The notes: a model not told the origin generated them from the letters alone. Positions 1-10,782 are shown, counted from the first letter of the stretch. The stretch: DNA of 64,000 bases from Tulasnella sp. 424 (GCA_019633425.1 WSUB01000042.1:174722-238721); one strand, 5' to 3'. Translations and numbers: made by a program.

Positions 1-1228
1 ACCATCTGCCAGACCAGACCGACCTCGTGATTCTCGAGTTTGCAGCTGACGATCCTAAGTACGTGGCGATCCATTCTCCAAATCCTCCAGGCTACCGTTG
101 ATTTTACTCATTGGTTTGTCTTCTCAGCGATCCCGCCTGGCTGGACCACTTTGACCTGCTCGTTCGCTCGATCCTTCAACGACCAGATCAACCGGCTGTC
201 CTTATTCTGGGTCACTTCAGCCCTCAAGTCCATGGCATCCATGGATATAACGATCCTCTCCACCTGCACAACCTCGTCGCCCAGTTCTACGATGTACCCC
301 TCATTGCGACGAAGGGTGCCATTTTCCAGGACTACATCGCGAATCCAAACTACGCCAAAACTACCTACTGGATTGACCCTATTCTGGCCAACCCTCTGGG
401 CCACGAGCTTCTTGCAGATATGCTCATCAGCTACTTCCAGGAGATGGCTTGCAAAGGCTGGGATGCAGCCTTGGGTCGGGGATTCGAGGTACCTGTCATC
501 AGCACCGAAGCTATGAGTTCATCGGGAGCAAGTGGTCTCTTTGGAGGTGTTGGTGGTAGGAAAGGAGGCGCGGATGGACCTGGAGCTCCGGGAGCTAATG
601 GCGCAAATGCCAAAGCAAGCAACGATGGCCCATCTGGCGCATACCAGTGGCTCCGCGTCCCACCAATCCGAATCAACGACCGCTCCCCGGTGTCAGACCA
701 CTTCCGCGAACCCAAACCTTTCTGCGTCAGTGCGAACGATCTGATCAATCCTCTACCACCATCGCTGTTCTACGGCTCAGGATGGCATGCGCACTCACCC
801 TCTGGTGCAAGGGGCGGCACATCAGATCAAGCTGGCGCCACCGGATACTACTGGTATTCCACTCTGCCAACAAGCAAGCTCCGGGTCCCGGTCAAACTCG
901 CGGCCGGAGAGGTTGCCATCTACTATATGATGGAGCCAAGGGGAGACTTTAGAGATGGTGGTCCGGGTATTATGTGCTGGGTCGATGATAACGTGCCGGG
1001 TGCTGTCGAGATTTCTGGTGTCGGTGATGTGGGCTCATCAACCCCCAAGTAAGTCTTGTTTGGGCAACTCGCTGATATGACTGGTACTGAGGATTTATTC
1101 CGCCCATTAGGTTGGTTATAATTGACCGTGGTGTCGACGCTGGCTCTCACTTCGTCGAGTGCCAGTTGATGGGAGAGGAAGGTGAAGGATCAGCACCCTT
1201 CAAGATCCTCGGTATCTTTGCCACGTAG
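1..1228 (+). CDS. SGNH-hydrolase-like protein, 3' part (cut by window edge)
   Basis: The frame is open from base 3, so the start lies outside the window. Two introns fit cleanly: 59-127 (GTACGT...CTCAG) and 1049-1110 (GTAAGT...TTAG); the stop TAG is at 1226-1228. The first visible exon gives DLVILEFAADDP, which resembles the internal strand block of SGNH/GDSL esterases. Further on, YWIDPILANPLGHELLADML resembles the terminal D-x-x-(H/L)-x-N-x-x-GH block that carries the catalytic Asp/His in that superfamily. A Gly/Ala-rich linker (about 545-620) then leads to a C-terminal beta-rich part ending IDRGVDAGSHFVECQL. The substrate is unknown; such proteins are often secreted or Golgi carbohydrate esterases. 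The catalytic Ser block is upstream and cannot be checked. Family assignment is moderate, while the gene itself is well supported. Confidence 0.6.
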
Positions 1229-1576
1229 AAGTGGATAGACTCTTGCATCCTGTCTCTATGGAATCGTATCTTTTATGTTCTTTCTTGTGGGTGAGCATTT
1301 GGTGTTGACGTGCGTCACCTTCCCCTCAATCTACATCTACGTTACGTACCAAAAGCGTGTTCCGGGTTCTAGTAGTTATAGGGCTTTAGACTTTTCATTC
1401 ATCTGTTTCGACATCTAGACAAGAACCAAGTGAAAGCCTGGCCACGCGTTGTAATTTCTATTCCTGTTCCTTCATCGCTCGTCTATATGTGTCAATAGCA
1501 CAACATATTATATTCACGGTCAATAGGGAGTCTAAGTGCCGTCAGGTCAAACTATTTGCCCGCCAGCATAGTATAT

Positions 1577-2620
1577 CCCGTAACGGTGCATACGCCATTC
1601 CCCGACTCTACCTCGGTACCTCAGTCCATCAGTAGTACAATATAAATATGAAGAAAACAAATTAATATTCTCAACGCGGCTCACTCATCGCGTGAGAGTA
1701 CCTCCCGAGATAGCCCAAGACAATCTAGGGGCGGAAGTGGTGAGAATGTGTAGGCGCAACAATCGGTGCAAGATTTTTGAACTTCAATGGAAAGGGAAAG
1801 CTTGGAAATCATGAAGCAGAACTCCACAATATGAACCATTTGCACGTGGATGGCGTAGCAGCTCACCCTTGCCCAGCATCATATGAGCTTCCTCCTACAA
1901 AATGATCTGAGAATGGTTGGGATTTGGTGCGGTGATCACCCTATGATAGAGCAGAACGCCAGAGAGGACAGGGGAAGGGGACGGTGTATGGTTCAGTTTT
2001 GAGGTTGAGTGGCTTCGCTCCGGGGCTCTAAGCAATTCCGAAAGACACACAGAGAGGCCGGCCATGGTTGCGTAGAAACAGACGTTTGGTTTTGTCTTGG
2101 AGAGATTCTGTGAAAAGCAAACGCAAGGTCGGGCAAGCCTATAGTTGTTCCCCTTCGGTAACGTGCGAGGCCTGATTAACAGGAGACGTTCTCGGAAGCG
2201 ATTTTTGGCCAGAGGGCCCGTCCTTACCGTTAGTACTTGTTGCAACATGCATATTGGCCGCTTTAGCGTCTGTGCATCCCGCCTTTCATCCTGTGGGTCG
2301 GTGTCTGCTTCACTCGAGGACCTCGGTCAGGTAAAACGAGGGAACCCCCTGGGTTCACGGTGTTTCCCAAGACAATCCTCAGCGAGGAGATCAATATTAT
2401 ACTGTTCCAGTTGGCGCTCCGTTTAATAGACGCCTGGCAACATTTCATATGCGATTCATATCTTGAGCCCCGCAGTAATAGGATCGGAACATGAAACAAC
2501 GATCTGTAACGAAACCTAAATCATTAGGGCTTCCATCCCCAAATCATTATTTATCGCTCGTCATGCGGTACGTATTATGAGGTAGTAGTTGAGGGGTTAG
2601 ATAAGGAAGACCACTCCATT
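1577..2620. repeat. Dispersed non-coding repeat, copy A
   Basis: This stretch aligns in the same orientation with 7280-8167. Shared blocks include the start gcatacgccattccccgact, the middle agcatcatatgagcttcctc and tggcttcgctccggggctct, and the end aaatcattagggctt. Copy A carries about 170 extra bases (roughly 1695-1866) that copy B lacks. No reading frame is conserved between the copies and I see no terminal inverted repeats or transposase. The kinase-TPR gene lies between the two copies. It may be a relic of a gene or element, or the arms of an old segmental duplication. Confidence 0.75.
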
Positions 2621-3130
2621 GCGAGTTGCTCAAGTCTGTCCTGCTCTCCCGTGTGCAGATCTTCACAAACGGGGAATACCATTACCACCCCAACTGTAAC
2701 AACTCGTAATCTAGTATCAGCCTGCTCACTTGGTTACTCCACCGCGTGCCTCGAGCCACACTTCTTGTCTCCGACGAGAAACGAATCCGAAATTTCCCTG
2801 CCGACAGATTCTTGACCTAAGGAGAATTCTTTTCGATTCTTCCCTTTGTTGAACGGAACACAACACCGACTAAAAGACACCGCGCTAAATGCATCAGGAC
2901 CAAAACCTTTGCCAATTGACCCCAGCGTTCGGCGGCTTATCCGCGACCCGGCAAAATTATTCAACGAATGACGCGATGATATGCAGGCAAGGAGACAAAT
3001 ATTCTGAGCTGGTGTCCTGAGAATACACAGAACAATTAATTGGACAACCGAACATATAGAATCATAATCTGTACATGGCATTAAATGTGTGACCTTCAAA
3101 AATATGCCGAATGGTTGTGGTAACCGTGCT
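2621..3130. other. Stretch with no recognisable gene
   Basis: Short frames on both strands have no recognisable motif and no good splice pattern. It lies downstream of the kinase-TPR gene (minus strand) and probably holds its 3' flank. Confidence 0.5.
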
Positions 3131-3355
3131 GACGATGTAAATCAGCAAGACCCAACAAAGCCTCGGTTCTGCCGTGTGTTTCGCCAATGTCAGTGGAGAT
3201 TAATGGAGAGCTTCAAAAAGATCGTGAGGGCGTCGGTGTACGCGTATGGAAGCCGACGCACTTGAGCGAACCCCAGAGAGCGTCGGTTCTTCCTTGCATT
3301 TTGCCGGGGTCGAACGAGTTGGTAGGACTTCGAAGTATAGCGAGATGAGGTCACT
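3131..3355 (-). pseudogene. Decayed TPR units beyond the kinase-TPR stop
   Basis: Read on the minus strand directly after the stop of the kinase-TPR gene, the sequence still resembles TPR units (for example SLYFEVLPTRS, then KEEPTLSGVRSSASASI), but frames shift and stops intervene. The plus-strand TPR relic at 30150-30300 has the closely related GKEAPTLSGVPLKRIGF. The decay of this C-terminal part may therefore predate the duplication. Inferred to be a non-translated relic. Confidence 0.5.
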
Positions 3356-6300
3356 CTACTTGTTTGGCAGACGGTGCACCTTAACGAGAACCCACAGAGC
3401 GCCGGCGATGCCTTGCCTGAAGCTGGGGATGATATGAAACGGCAGAGCCCTGGAGTAGAGCGCGACGGCCTCGCGGTACTCGCCTTGACGCCGACGCACC
3501 TCAGCGAGACCCCACAGAGGATCGGCTATGCCTCGCCAGTCACCGAGGTCGGTACGGATTTGCAGGGCCTCGGAGTAGAGCTCAACGGCCTCGCTGTACC
3601 CGTCTCGGCGCCGATGCACGTCGGCGAGACCCCACAGAGCGTCGGCTCTGCCTCGCCCGTCGCCAATGTCGGTATGGATTTGCAGGGCCTCGGAGTAGAG
3701 CTCGACGGCCTCGCTGTAATTGTTTCGAAGCCGATGCACGTCAGCGAGACCCCGCAGAGCGTCGGCTCTGCCTCGCCTGTCGCCAATGTCGGTATGGATT
3801 TGCAGGGCCTCGGAGTAGAGCTCGACGGCCTCGCTGTACTTGTTTTGAAGCTGTCGCACCTCAGCGAGACTCCGCAGAGCGTCGGCTCTTCCTCGCCTGT
3901 CGCCAATGTCGGTATGGATTTGCAGGGCCTCGGAGTAGAGCTCGACGGCCTCGCTGTACTTGCTTTGAAGCTGTCGCACCTCAGCGAGACTCCGCAGAGC
4001 GTCGGCTCTTCCTCGCCTGTCGCCAATGTCGGTATGGATTTGCAGGGCCTCGGAGTAGAGCTCGACGGCCTCGCTGTACTTGCTTTGAAGCTGTCGCACC
4101 TCAGCGAGACTCCGCAGAGCGTCGGCTCTTCCTCGCCTGTCGCCAATGTCGGTATGGATTTGCAGGGCCTCGGAGTAGAGCTCGACGGCCTCCCTGTACT
4201 TCTTTTGACGTCGACGCACCTCAGCGAAACTCCGCAGAGCGTCTGCTCTGCCTCGCCTGTCGCCAATGTCGGTATGGATTTGCAGGGCCGCGGAGTAGAG
4301 CTCGACGGCCTCGCTGTANNNNNNNNNGCCTCGGCTGTCGCCAGCGACGGTATTGATTTGCAGGGCCTCGGAGTAGAGCTCGACGGCCTCGCTGTACTTG
4401 TTTTGACGCCGACACACCTCAGCGAGATCCCGCGGAGTTTCGACTCTGCCTCGCCTGTCGCCAATGTCGGTTTTCAGGGCCTGGGAGCAGAGCTCGACGG
4501 CCTTGCTGTACTTGTTTTGAAGCCGATGCACGTCAGCGAGACCCCATAGAGCGTCGGCACTGCCTCGCCTGTCGCTAACGACGGTATGGATTTGCAGGGC
4601 CTCGAAGTAGAGCTTGACGGCCTCGCTGTAATTGTTTTGAAGCCGATGCACGTCAGCGAGACCCCGCAGAGTGTCGGCTCTGCCTCGCCTGTCGCCAACG
4701 TCGGTATGGATTTGCAGGGCCTCGGAGTAGAGCGCGAAGGCCTCGCTGTACTCTTTTCGATTCAGATGCAGCACAGCGAGACAGTTCAGAGCGTCGGCTT
4801 TGCCTTCCCTATCGCCTATCCTGGTAGAGATCCGACGAGCCTCGGTGAAGCAGGCAAACGCCATGGCAGGGTCACCGGACGTCTGCTCTTTCTTTCCCCT
4901 GGCCATCATTACTGCCGCGGAGGATGTGCGGGGAAACGTTGAATCTGGGCTGTATGTTGCGTGTGGAATGACCATCGGCTATATAATGATGGGTCAATTG
5001 CGTGTCACGAACTATCAACCCGCATTACTCGCCATATCACTGATGGTATCGAGATAGTGTTTAGCCGTCGGCCTTTCGCCAGGATTGCTGTTCCAACACG
5101 TGGTCATAAGGGAGCAAAGGTTCTCGAACAATGCCACGCGAGCATGCTCATCAATGGACGGAAGATCCCCATTGATAACGCGCTCGACAACAACGGCGTC
5201 CGCCGGGACATCTTGAAACGGGATGGAATTGGTCAAAACCTTTTTCGGAGCGAATTCGTGAGCCTTGGATACCCGTTGAATTCGAATTTATAGGGTTACC
5301 TCATAGGCTATCCACCCCAATGCCCATATATCACTCCACAGGCTCATTTGGTCGTCGTTTAGCAGCTCTGGAGCAGCCCAGCGAAGGGTGTATATATTCC
5401 CCGTAAGGGTTATGGTTTTGCTGAGGGTGGAGAACTTTGCTTGGACCGGCTGCTGGTGGGTCTGGACCAGCCCCGGCTGTCTGTTGAGATCATGTTCTGT
5501 GAGGTGACGAGCAGAGCCAAAGTCGGTAATCACTGCGCGGCGCTCCGAGTTTACTAATACGTTGTACTGCATGGTTCAGGACTAAGCTCATCAAGTGTAT
5601 TATCATCGCATGTCTGGAGCTTACCGACTTGAGGTCACCGTGGCATATGGGTGGCTTTTGACTATGAAGGTATTCCAATCCTGTGGCCACATCGTTGATC
5701 TAGAGTACAGATGATCAGAGATGGTTCAACAAGGAGTAGGTAAGACTCTTACCAACGAGATCCGCTCTGGAACTTCCCACTCTCGATCAGCGAGAAAGTC
5801 CTTCAGATTGCCATTGTCCGCCCAGGGAAATACTAGCCAGATTATATCCTTTGATAGGTTTTCGACGAAACCTTTGGGCTTGATGATGTTTGGATGAGAA
5901 AGTTCAGCAAGGAATTCCGTTTCCCTGAGTGCCAACTGGAAGACCTTAGCTCCTGGTGAAAACTAAACGGAACTAAACGGAGGATGCTTACTCCCAGTAT
6001 TCGCTCTAGATCCTTATTATCTCCAATCCTTGATTTCTTTACCGCTACGATCTTTCAAGTCGGGGTGCAAAAGCCGCTCAACGGTTATTCTAAAGGAGCA
6101 GAGAAATCGATCACGACTGACCTCTCCCCGCCACATGATGTCAATATCAGACCTCTGCTCCTCCCCGTCATCTTTTCCTTCATCACCAATCTCCCCTCTG
6201 GCGAATTGATTACATAACCGCTGAACTTCATCCAGGCTGTAGAACTCGTACCACCAACGTGTTTTGCCGCTGTTGTCAATCAGAGTGGCTTTTGATACTG

Positions 6301-6540
6301 TCGCATGCCCTCCATGGAATTGGTCGCCGTCTCCAGGAAATTTGATCGAGCAAGGACGAATTTTCCATTTAGAGAGCTTCTCCACTCTCGCTCTCTACAA
6401 GCGATTGATCGTTAGAATTGCACTTCGAACATTCGGACGCGACGCACCAACTTGGCGCTCAGCTTGCATCCGCTGAGAGAACCACTTGGGTCGGATACGG
6501 TCGAACGAGAAATTTCAGCAGAGTCCCTTTTGTCTCCCAT
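3356..6540 (-). CDS. Protein kinase fused to a TPR repeat array
   Basis: Start ATG at 6540-6538. Intron 1 (GTGCGT...TTGTAG) joins the short first exon to RARVEKLSKWKI. This start is chosen because the internal Met of the second copy (MEKLKKW) is Val here. The kinase half shows a Lys motif IVAVKKSRIG near 6040, PWADNGNLKDFL near 5800, the catalytic loop ICHGDLKS with NVLVN, DFGSAR, and WAAPELL with SDIWALGW. Asp of the loop and of DFG are kept, so it may be active. The kinase tail ends LDTISDM at 5033. A 54-nt intron at 4979-5032 with a GC donor (GCGAGT) and TATATAG acceptor then continues in phase into the TPR half. That half has about a dozen 40-residue units of the type YSEAVELYSEALQIHTDIGD. 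The stop at 3356 lies where other units read AAGTAC. Nine N at 4319-4327 interrupt the array. Probably cytosolic signalling; target unknown. Confidence 0.7.
3561..4760 (-). repeat. 120-bp tandem repeat encoding TPR units
   Basis: Exact 120-bp periodicity is visible: blocks starting near 3661, 3781, 3901, 4021, 4141 and 4261 share the same opening and differ at a few positions. The units at 3841-3960, 3961-4080 and 4081-4200 are almost identical. Because the period is a multiple of three, the other frames and the opposite strand are also open here and give long false reading frames. The 9-N gap at 4319-4327 is shorter than one unit, so the true copy number may differ. Confidence 0.9.
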
Positions 6541-7210
6541 CAAGTGCTTAGCGGAGAGGGGATGGGTGATACACGGGTCGATGGTTAGCTATGAGTGTCC
6601 AGAGCCTGGAAGGGTAGTAGGGGGGAGCAAGAGAAGCGGTTCCACGGAGGAAGAGGAGGTGAACCAGTGAGTTTTAAGAGACGCCCGGAGTGCTCACAGC
6701 ATCGCTACCTCGCAGTTTGCCTCGACGCGAAGGCTTGTAGAGGGTTGGTTGCCGGCCCTGCACTTGTTCCAGGCTTCGCTTTGTCGAGTTTTCCATGGAA
6801 ATTTCCTGGCAAGTCTACGTGATGCCGCTGAGGTCTTTTTGCCATAAAAATCTCAAATAGTCCGGTGAGGCACGAGAAGCAATTCGCAGCACCAAGCTGC
6901 CCAGGTTGAATCCAGCTCCGAGGACGAGAGGGCTTTAGCAAGGCAGTTGAGTTGAGCCTAAAAGGGCTGGTCACGCGTCGCACGGTGGCGGAGAGGACCG
7001 GTCGGGCAATTGCGAGTTTGGGCACGCCTCAAGTCGTCATGTCGAGCCTACAGTCGTCCTCCGCAGGATAGCGAATTTTGCTGCGCTGCGGTGTTGCGCT
7101 ATGGGTAGGCGAAAACCGCTCAGAATTGGCTTCCTCTTTCGTTATAGCAGGGTGAGGGGGGACTGCAGACAGCGTTGGCTGAGGCGTTGTTTTCGCGGGG
7201 GAAGCAGGTC
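5290..7210. repeat. Inverted segmental duplication, left arm
   Basis: This arm, holding most of the kinase half of the kinase-TPR gene plus about 670 bp upstream of its start, matches 23050-24890 in reverse orientation. Conservation outside coding sequence is clear, for example around 6600-6790 against 23540-23730, and 6840-7060 against 23250-23480. It shows duplication of the gene together with its promoter region rather than convergent similarity of kinases. Confidence 0.8.
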
Positions 7211-7279
7211 CAACACGCGTAGCTGTAAGGAAGGAAGGCGACTAGATTGGATCCACTATCTCAGTTCCCATGCCTCGCC
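7211..7279. other. Short spacer before repeat copy B
   Basis: No gene seen. It separates the inverted-duplication arm from repeat copy B. Confidence 0.4.
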
Positions 7280-8167
7280 AGACTTATCCCGTCGCGGCGC
7301 ATACGCCATTCCCCGACTCTAACTCAGTACCTCTGTCCATCAGCATTACAGAAGAAAACAGTTTAATATTCTGAGAGCGGCTCATGATCTCATCGCCTAC
7401 GATGAGAGCACCCTTGCCCAGCATCATATGAGCTTCCTCCTACAAAATGACCTAAGAATGGTTGGATTTGGTGTGATGATCACCCTATACTAGGGCAGAA
7501 CGCCAGAGAGGACAGGGAAAGTGGATGGTGTGTGGTTCAGTTTTGAGGTTGAGTGGCTTCGCTCCGGGGCTCTAAGCAATTCCGAAAGACACACAGAGAG
7601 GCCGGCCATAATGCGTGGAAACATACGTCCAGCCGTGTCATTTTTGTCTTGAAGGGATTCCGTGAAAAGCAAATGCAAAGGTCGGACAAGCCTATAAATG
7701 TTCCCCTTTAGTAACGTGCTAGGCCTGATTGACAGGAGACGTTATCGGAAACGATTTGTGGCTAGAGGGCACCGTCCTCATCGTTAGTACTTGGGGCAGC
7801 ATGCATCTTAGTCGCTTTATTGTTCAGGCGTTTGCCTTTCATCCTGTGGGCCGGTGTCTTCTTCCCTGGAGGACCCCCGAGCTGGTCAGGTAAAACTTGA
7901 ACGAGGTAGCCCCCCGGGGTCACGGTGTTTCCCAAGACAGTCCTCAGCCATGGGATCAAGATTATACTTTGCTAGTCTGCATCCCGTTTATAAATGCCTA
8001 GCAATATTTCAGGCAGACGGCAGTAATAGGATCGGAACATGAAAAACGATCTGTAACGAAATCTAAATCATTAGGGCTTACACCTCAAATAATTATTTAT
8101 CGCTCATCATATGGTACGCATTATGAGGTAACAGCTGCAATGGGGTAGACAAGGAAGACCATTCCAT
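7280..8167. repeat. Dispersed non-coding repeat, copy B
   Basis: Direct-orientation counterpart of 1577-2620, shorter because it lacks the internal 170 bp. It ends just before the 3' end of the pseudouridine synthase gene. No conserved reading frame is seen. Confidence 0.75.
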
Positions 8168-8227
8168 TGGTTGATTCCATCAGTGAAACATGTTGTACAA
8201 CTCCAAGTCTCCAACAAAACCCTCCTA

Positions 8228-9485
8228 CTACGTAGAGTCGGGGAACAATTGTTCGGGAGAGCAAGACTGCCCATCCATCAGGACAACATTTTCATTAGCT
8301 TGAGTTGGGAGGGTGATCCCGTGCTGTTGGCATGTCTTGATGAAGTTTGAGGGCAGGGCGGCCGAAATTGAAAGTTGGAATCTTCTATTGGGGCCCTCTT
8401 TCTTGTATCTCTAATCCAATGAACGGACGAGTTAGGTATCGTTTGATGTAGTAGACACAAAATAACGAACCAGAAGCGAGATCGTCCTGCAGTGCAGTGC
8501 TAGGCTAGATACAACTCCGTCAAACGTGGCACTACCGCCGTATTTAGTATCACCAACGATAGGACCTGAAGTGGGCAACGGATGAGTTGTCAAGAGGCGC
8601 ACGACGCTGAGATCCTCCTCGAACACGCACATTCGAGGGCTTGGGCCAGATGAACCCTCAGTTGATGTTTGTAGCCTGTCTCTAAACCCAGTTGCATCAA
8701 CGAACACTGGTGAGAGATCTGGCGAAAAGGTGGAAATCCGTCAGCTCCCAGTGTCACGCCTCGCAACACCATGAGCGTAGCAAACGAACCGACGAAGCAA
8801 GGACCTCCCAGGTAGTCCTAGCCGGCTTGACCTTATGACTCTCCATTTGAGGGCTAGGGGTATCGGGCGATCCAATTGAGACGTGCCCGTGAGGGTCGAT
8901 AAGCAATGGACTAGTGATTCTCCCGGTGGTGGGGTTTGCGGAGCTTCTTAGAAGGGCGTCATTCACTACCGCAAAGTAAGTCTTTCGAGCTTGGCCTGTG
9001 GACATCTGTTTATGCACTTCCGTGACTATCCTCGGATTCCGTGCTAACAAAATCACACCGGTGGTGTCCTGTGGCAGTAAAATCATTCGTCAGAGAACGC
9101 TCTCACCGCTAAGATAGCAATATCTCATACTTTGTCTAGTCGATGGATTGTTCTCAGCGGTTGTTCTTGTTTTAGGATGTCTTGCAGTTCTATCGCAACC
9201 ATTCGACGTGAATGGGCCACATCCAAAAATCTCGTTCATGCTCGCAGGGTATGCGAGACTCACCTTCAAGAATGGGTTGGATGGTTCCAGCCTAATAAAT
9301 AGATATATCACGAATCAGCTCCAGTTGCTTTTTGCGCTGATGGTACACACCCGTTTAGCTGGATCGAGGGAAAGAGTCCCCTGCATCAGGAGACCAGCCG
9401 GTTTGTTTAAGACAACCAGCGATCGGTCGACGTAAATCACATTGAGCTTCTTTAAAGCGACCAAGGAATTTGATAGGAGGGTCAT
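8228..9485 (-). CDS. RluA-family RNA pseudouridine synthase
   Basis: Start ATG at 9485-9483 (MTLLSNSLVALKKL). The first exon gives VIYVDRSLVVLNKPAGLLMQ, the N-terminal strand typical of RluA/RPUSD enzymes. A later exon ends TIHRLDK, followed by an intron (GTATGA...CCACAG) and DTTGVILLARN. Together these restore the catalytic HRLDxxTTG motif with its Asp. Next come HKQMSTGQARKTYFAVV and, after further introns, LGLETGYKHQLRVHLAQALE and PIVGDTKYGG, the conserved C-terminal motifs. The last exon gives LPSNFIKTCQQHGITLPTQA and ends at TAG 8230-8228. It would convert uridine to pseudouridine in an rRNA or tRNA, perhaps mitochondrial, since related eukaryotic enzymes often are. The join between exon 1 and the HRLDK exon is uncertain (about 9240-9360). 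Confidence 0.8.
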
Positions 9486-10171
9486 TCAGCGTTTGGCATT
9501 CCAAGAAGTGCTACGAGGAGCGAGAGCTGTGTCGGAATTTTAGACTGACGGCGTTCACGGCCTTTTCGTGTGCCGTCACCCAAACGGAAGGCACTTAACG
9601 AGATTGATCTACCTTCTTAAAAGGGCTGGGTGTATTCGAAGACGATGATTGATTCAGGTGCTAATTGAGCTTTTGGAACCCCCTGTTGGCGGCTCTTGAG
9701 TCTTGCGCGAGCAATTTCCTGTTGAGGCATGACTCTATGGTGGCAGCCTCACTACTAACTAGCCCCAACCCAACGAGAGACTCCAGTTGGCTCAACGGCA
9801 GTTCAGCGGTGGTCTGCGTTCGGGAAAGCTCATTGGGCTCTGCCCTCGGGGTACCGTTAACGTTTGGCTGATCGTGCTGTCCTCGACCGCGTTTGCGGCG
9901 GAAACTTAGCGATCGGATCGAAAAACTCTCTGACTGCCCGTCACCCACGTCGCGCCCCACATGCGCCGAGTCTTTCTCTCTCCGAACAGGTGTCCCGACA
10001 ATGGTGTCTTTTCCTCTTACCTCTCGTTTTGAGCAGAATGATCGATTCGAGCCCCGGAGACCTCACTTGGCAACCAACCATCCTCGCAGGAGCTGAGTTA
10101 GCTGTCCCCCTTATTCAAATTTAAAGCGCGTTCGAAGGCATTATATATGCGGGGAATTAGTTTGTGCATGA
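9486..10171. other. Intergenic stretch, no gene recognised
   Basis: It lies between the start of the pseudouridine synthase gene and the 3' end of the tail-anchored protein gene. A 99-codon minus-strand frame (9661-9960) is rich in Ser, Arg and Gln and has no family motif; I do not support it as a gene. Confidence 0.4.
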
Positions 10172-10524
10172 TCAAAGCATCAAATTAAGAAGTGTGACGC
10201 TGAAAGCGACAGCCGCGAGCGCAGCTACAGCGGTTGTGCTAATAGCCATAAAGGTGATCTACCAAATTGAAAAAAGATTAGTTGATATATTTGGCGAGTT
10301 TCAGTTTCTTCACTAACCTCCTTTGCGTCTAAAGGCTCCATTCCCATTTCAGTTACGGTGCGAGACCTCAAAAGCGGGTGCGGGTGGCTGCCCTCGACAT
10401 CGTCGAATCGAGAAGAAAATTGCTGCGCGGGTAGAGGTGTAAGAGGGATTCCAGAGTACCCTTCTTCGAAGTCTGAGCCTGACAGGTCGTCAGACGCGGG
10501 AGACGGGGAGCGGGACGGGGTCAT
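10172..10524 (-). CDS. Small tail-anchored membrane protein, unknown function
   Basis: About 97 residues in two exons. Exon 1 starts at ATG 10524-10522 (MTPSRSPSPASDD) and is acidic and Ser/Pro-rich, with SGSDFEEGYSGIPLTPLP; it ends DAKE. An intron with donor GTTAGT and a TTTGGTAG acceptor follows. Exon 2 encodes a single hydrophobic segment, MAISTTAVAALAAVAFSVTL, directly before the stop TGA at 10174-10172. A cytosolic acidic domain with one C-terminal membrane helix is the layout of tail-anchored proteins. I do not recognise the family. The gene is divergent from the exopolyphosphatase gene with about 260 bp between start codons, so the two may share a promoter. An upstream alternative start cannot be excluded. 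Confidence 0.6.
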
Positions 10525-10782
10525 GCCCTCTGTGGTGGCGGTTGCAGCTGGACGGCCTGGGAATACGAACACGCAGAAGCCCTGCAGCCGATTATAGTCT
10601 ATGTGACGCAATACCAGCAAGATGCGAACAACACCCGAATAGCAAGCCTTCAAGCGCCAAAGCAGCCCCTCCTCCAGTATATGAGGAGGTTGATTTCCAT
10701 CAATATTTGGAAGCCACATCGATTCAACCCCTTGCTTCCTACACGTCATCAGGCCGCTCTCTCGTCGAATCATTCAACCACA
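10525..10782. promoter_or_regulatory. Shared divergent promoter region
   Basis: About 258 bp separate the start codons of the tail-anchored protein (minus) and the exopolyphosphatase (plus). No clear TATA box is seen. Inference from layout only. Confidence 0.4.

Noticed and set aside
3374..4549. Long plus-strand and second minus-strand reading frames over the TPR array
   Set aside because: They follow from the 120-bp period, which keeps every frame free of stops if one unit is. Only the minus-strand frame with SEALQIHTDIGD shows the TPR pattern.
5015..5057. Kinase and TPR array as two separate genes
   Set aside because: The second copy has a perfect GTGAGT...TATAG intron at the same place and phase, so a single fused gene is the better reading, although the GC donor in the first copy leaves some doubt.
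1577..8167. Direct repeats as LTRs of a retrotransposon
   Set aside because: No gag-pol sequence, primer binding site or TG...CA ends were seen, and the sequence between is a kinase-TPR gene.
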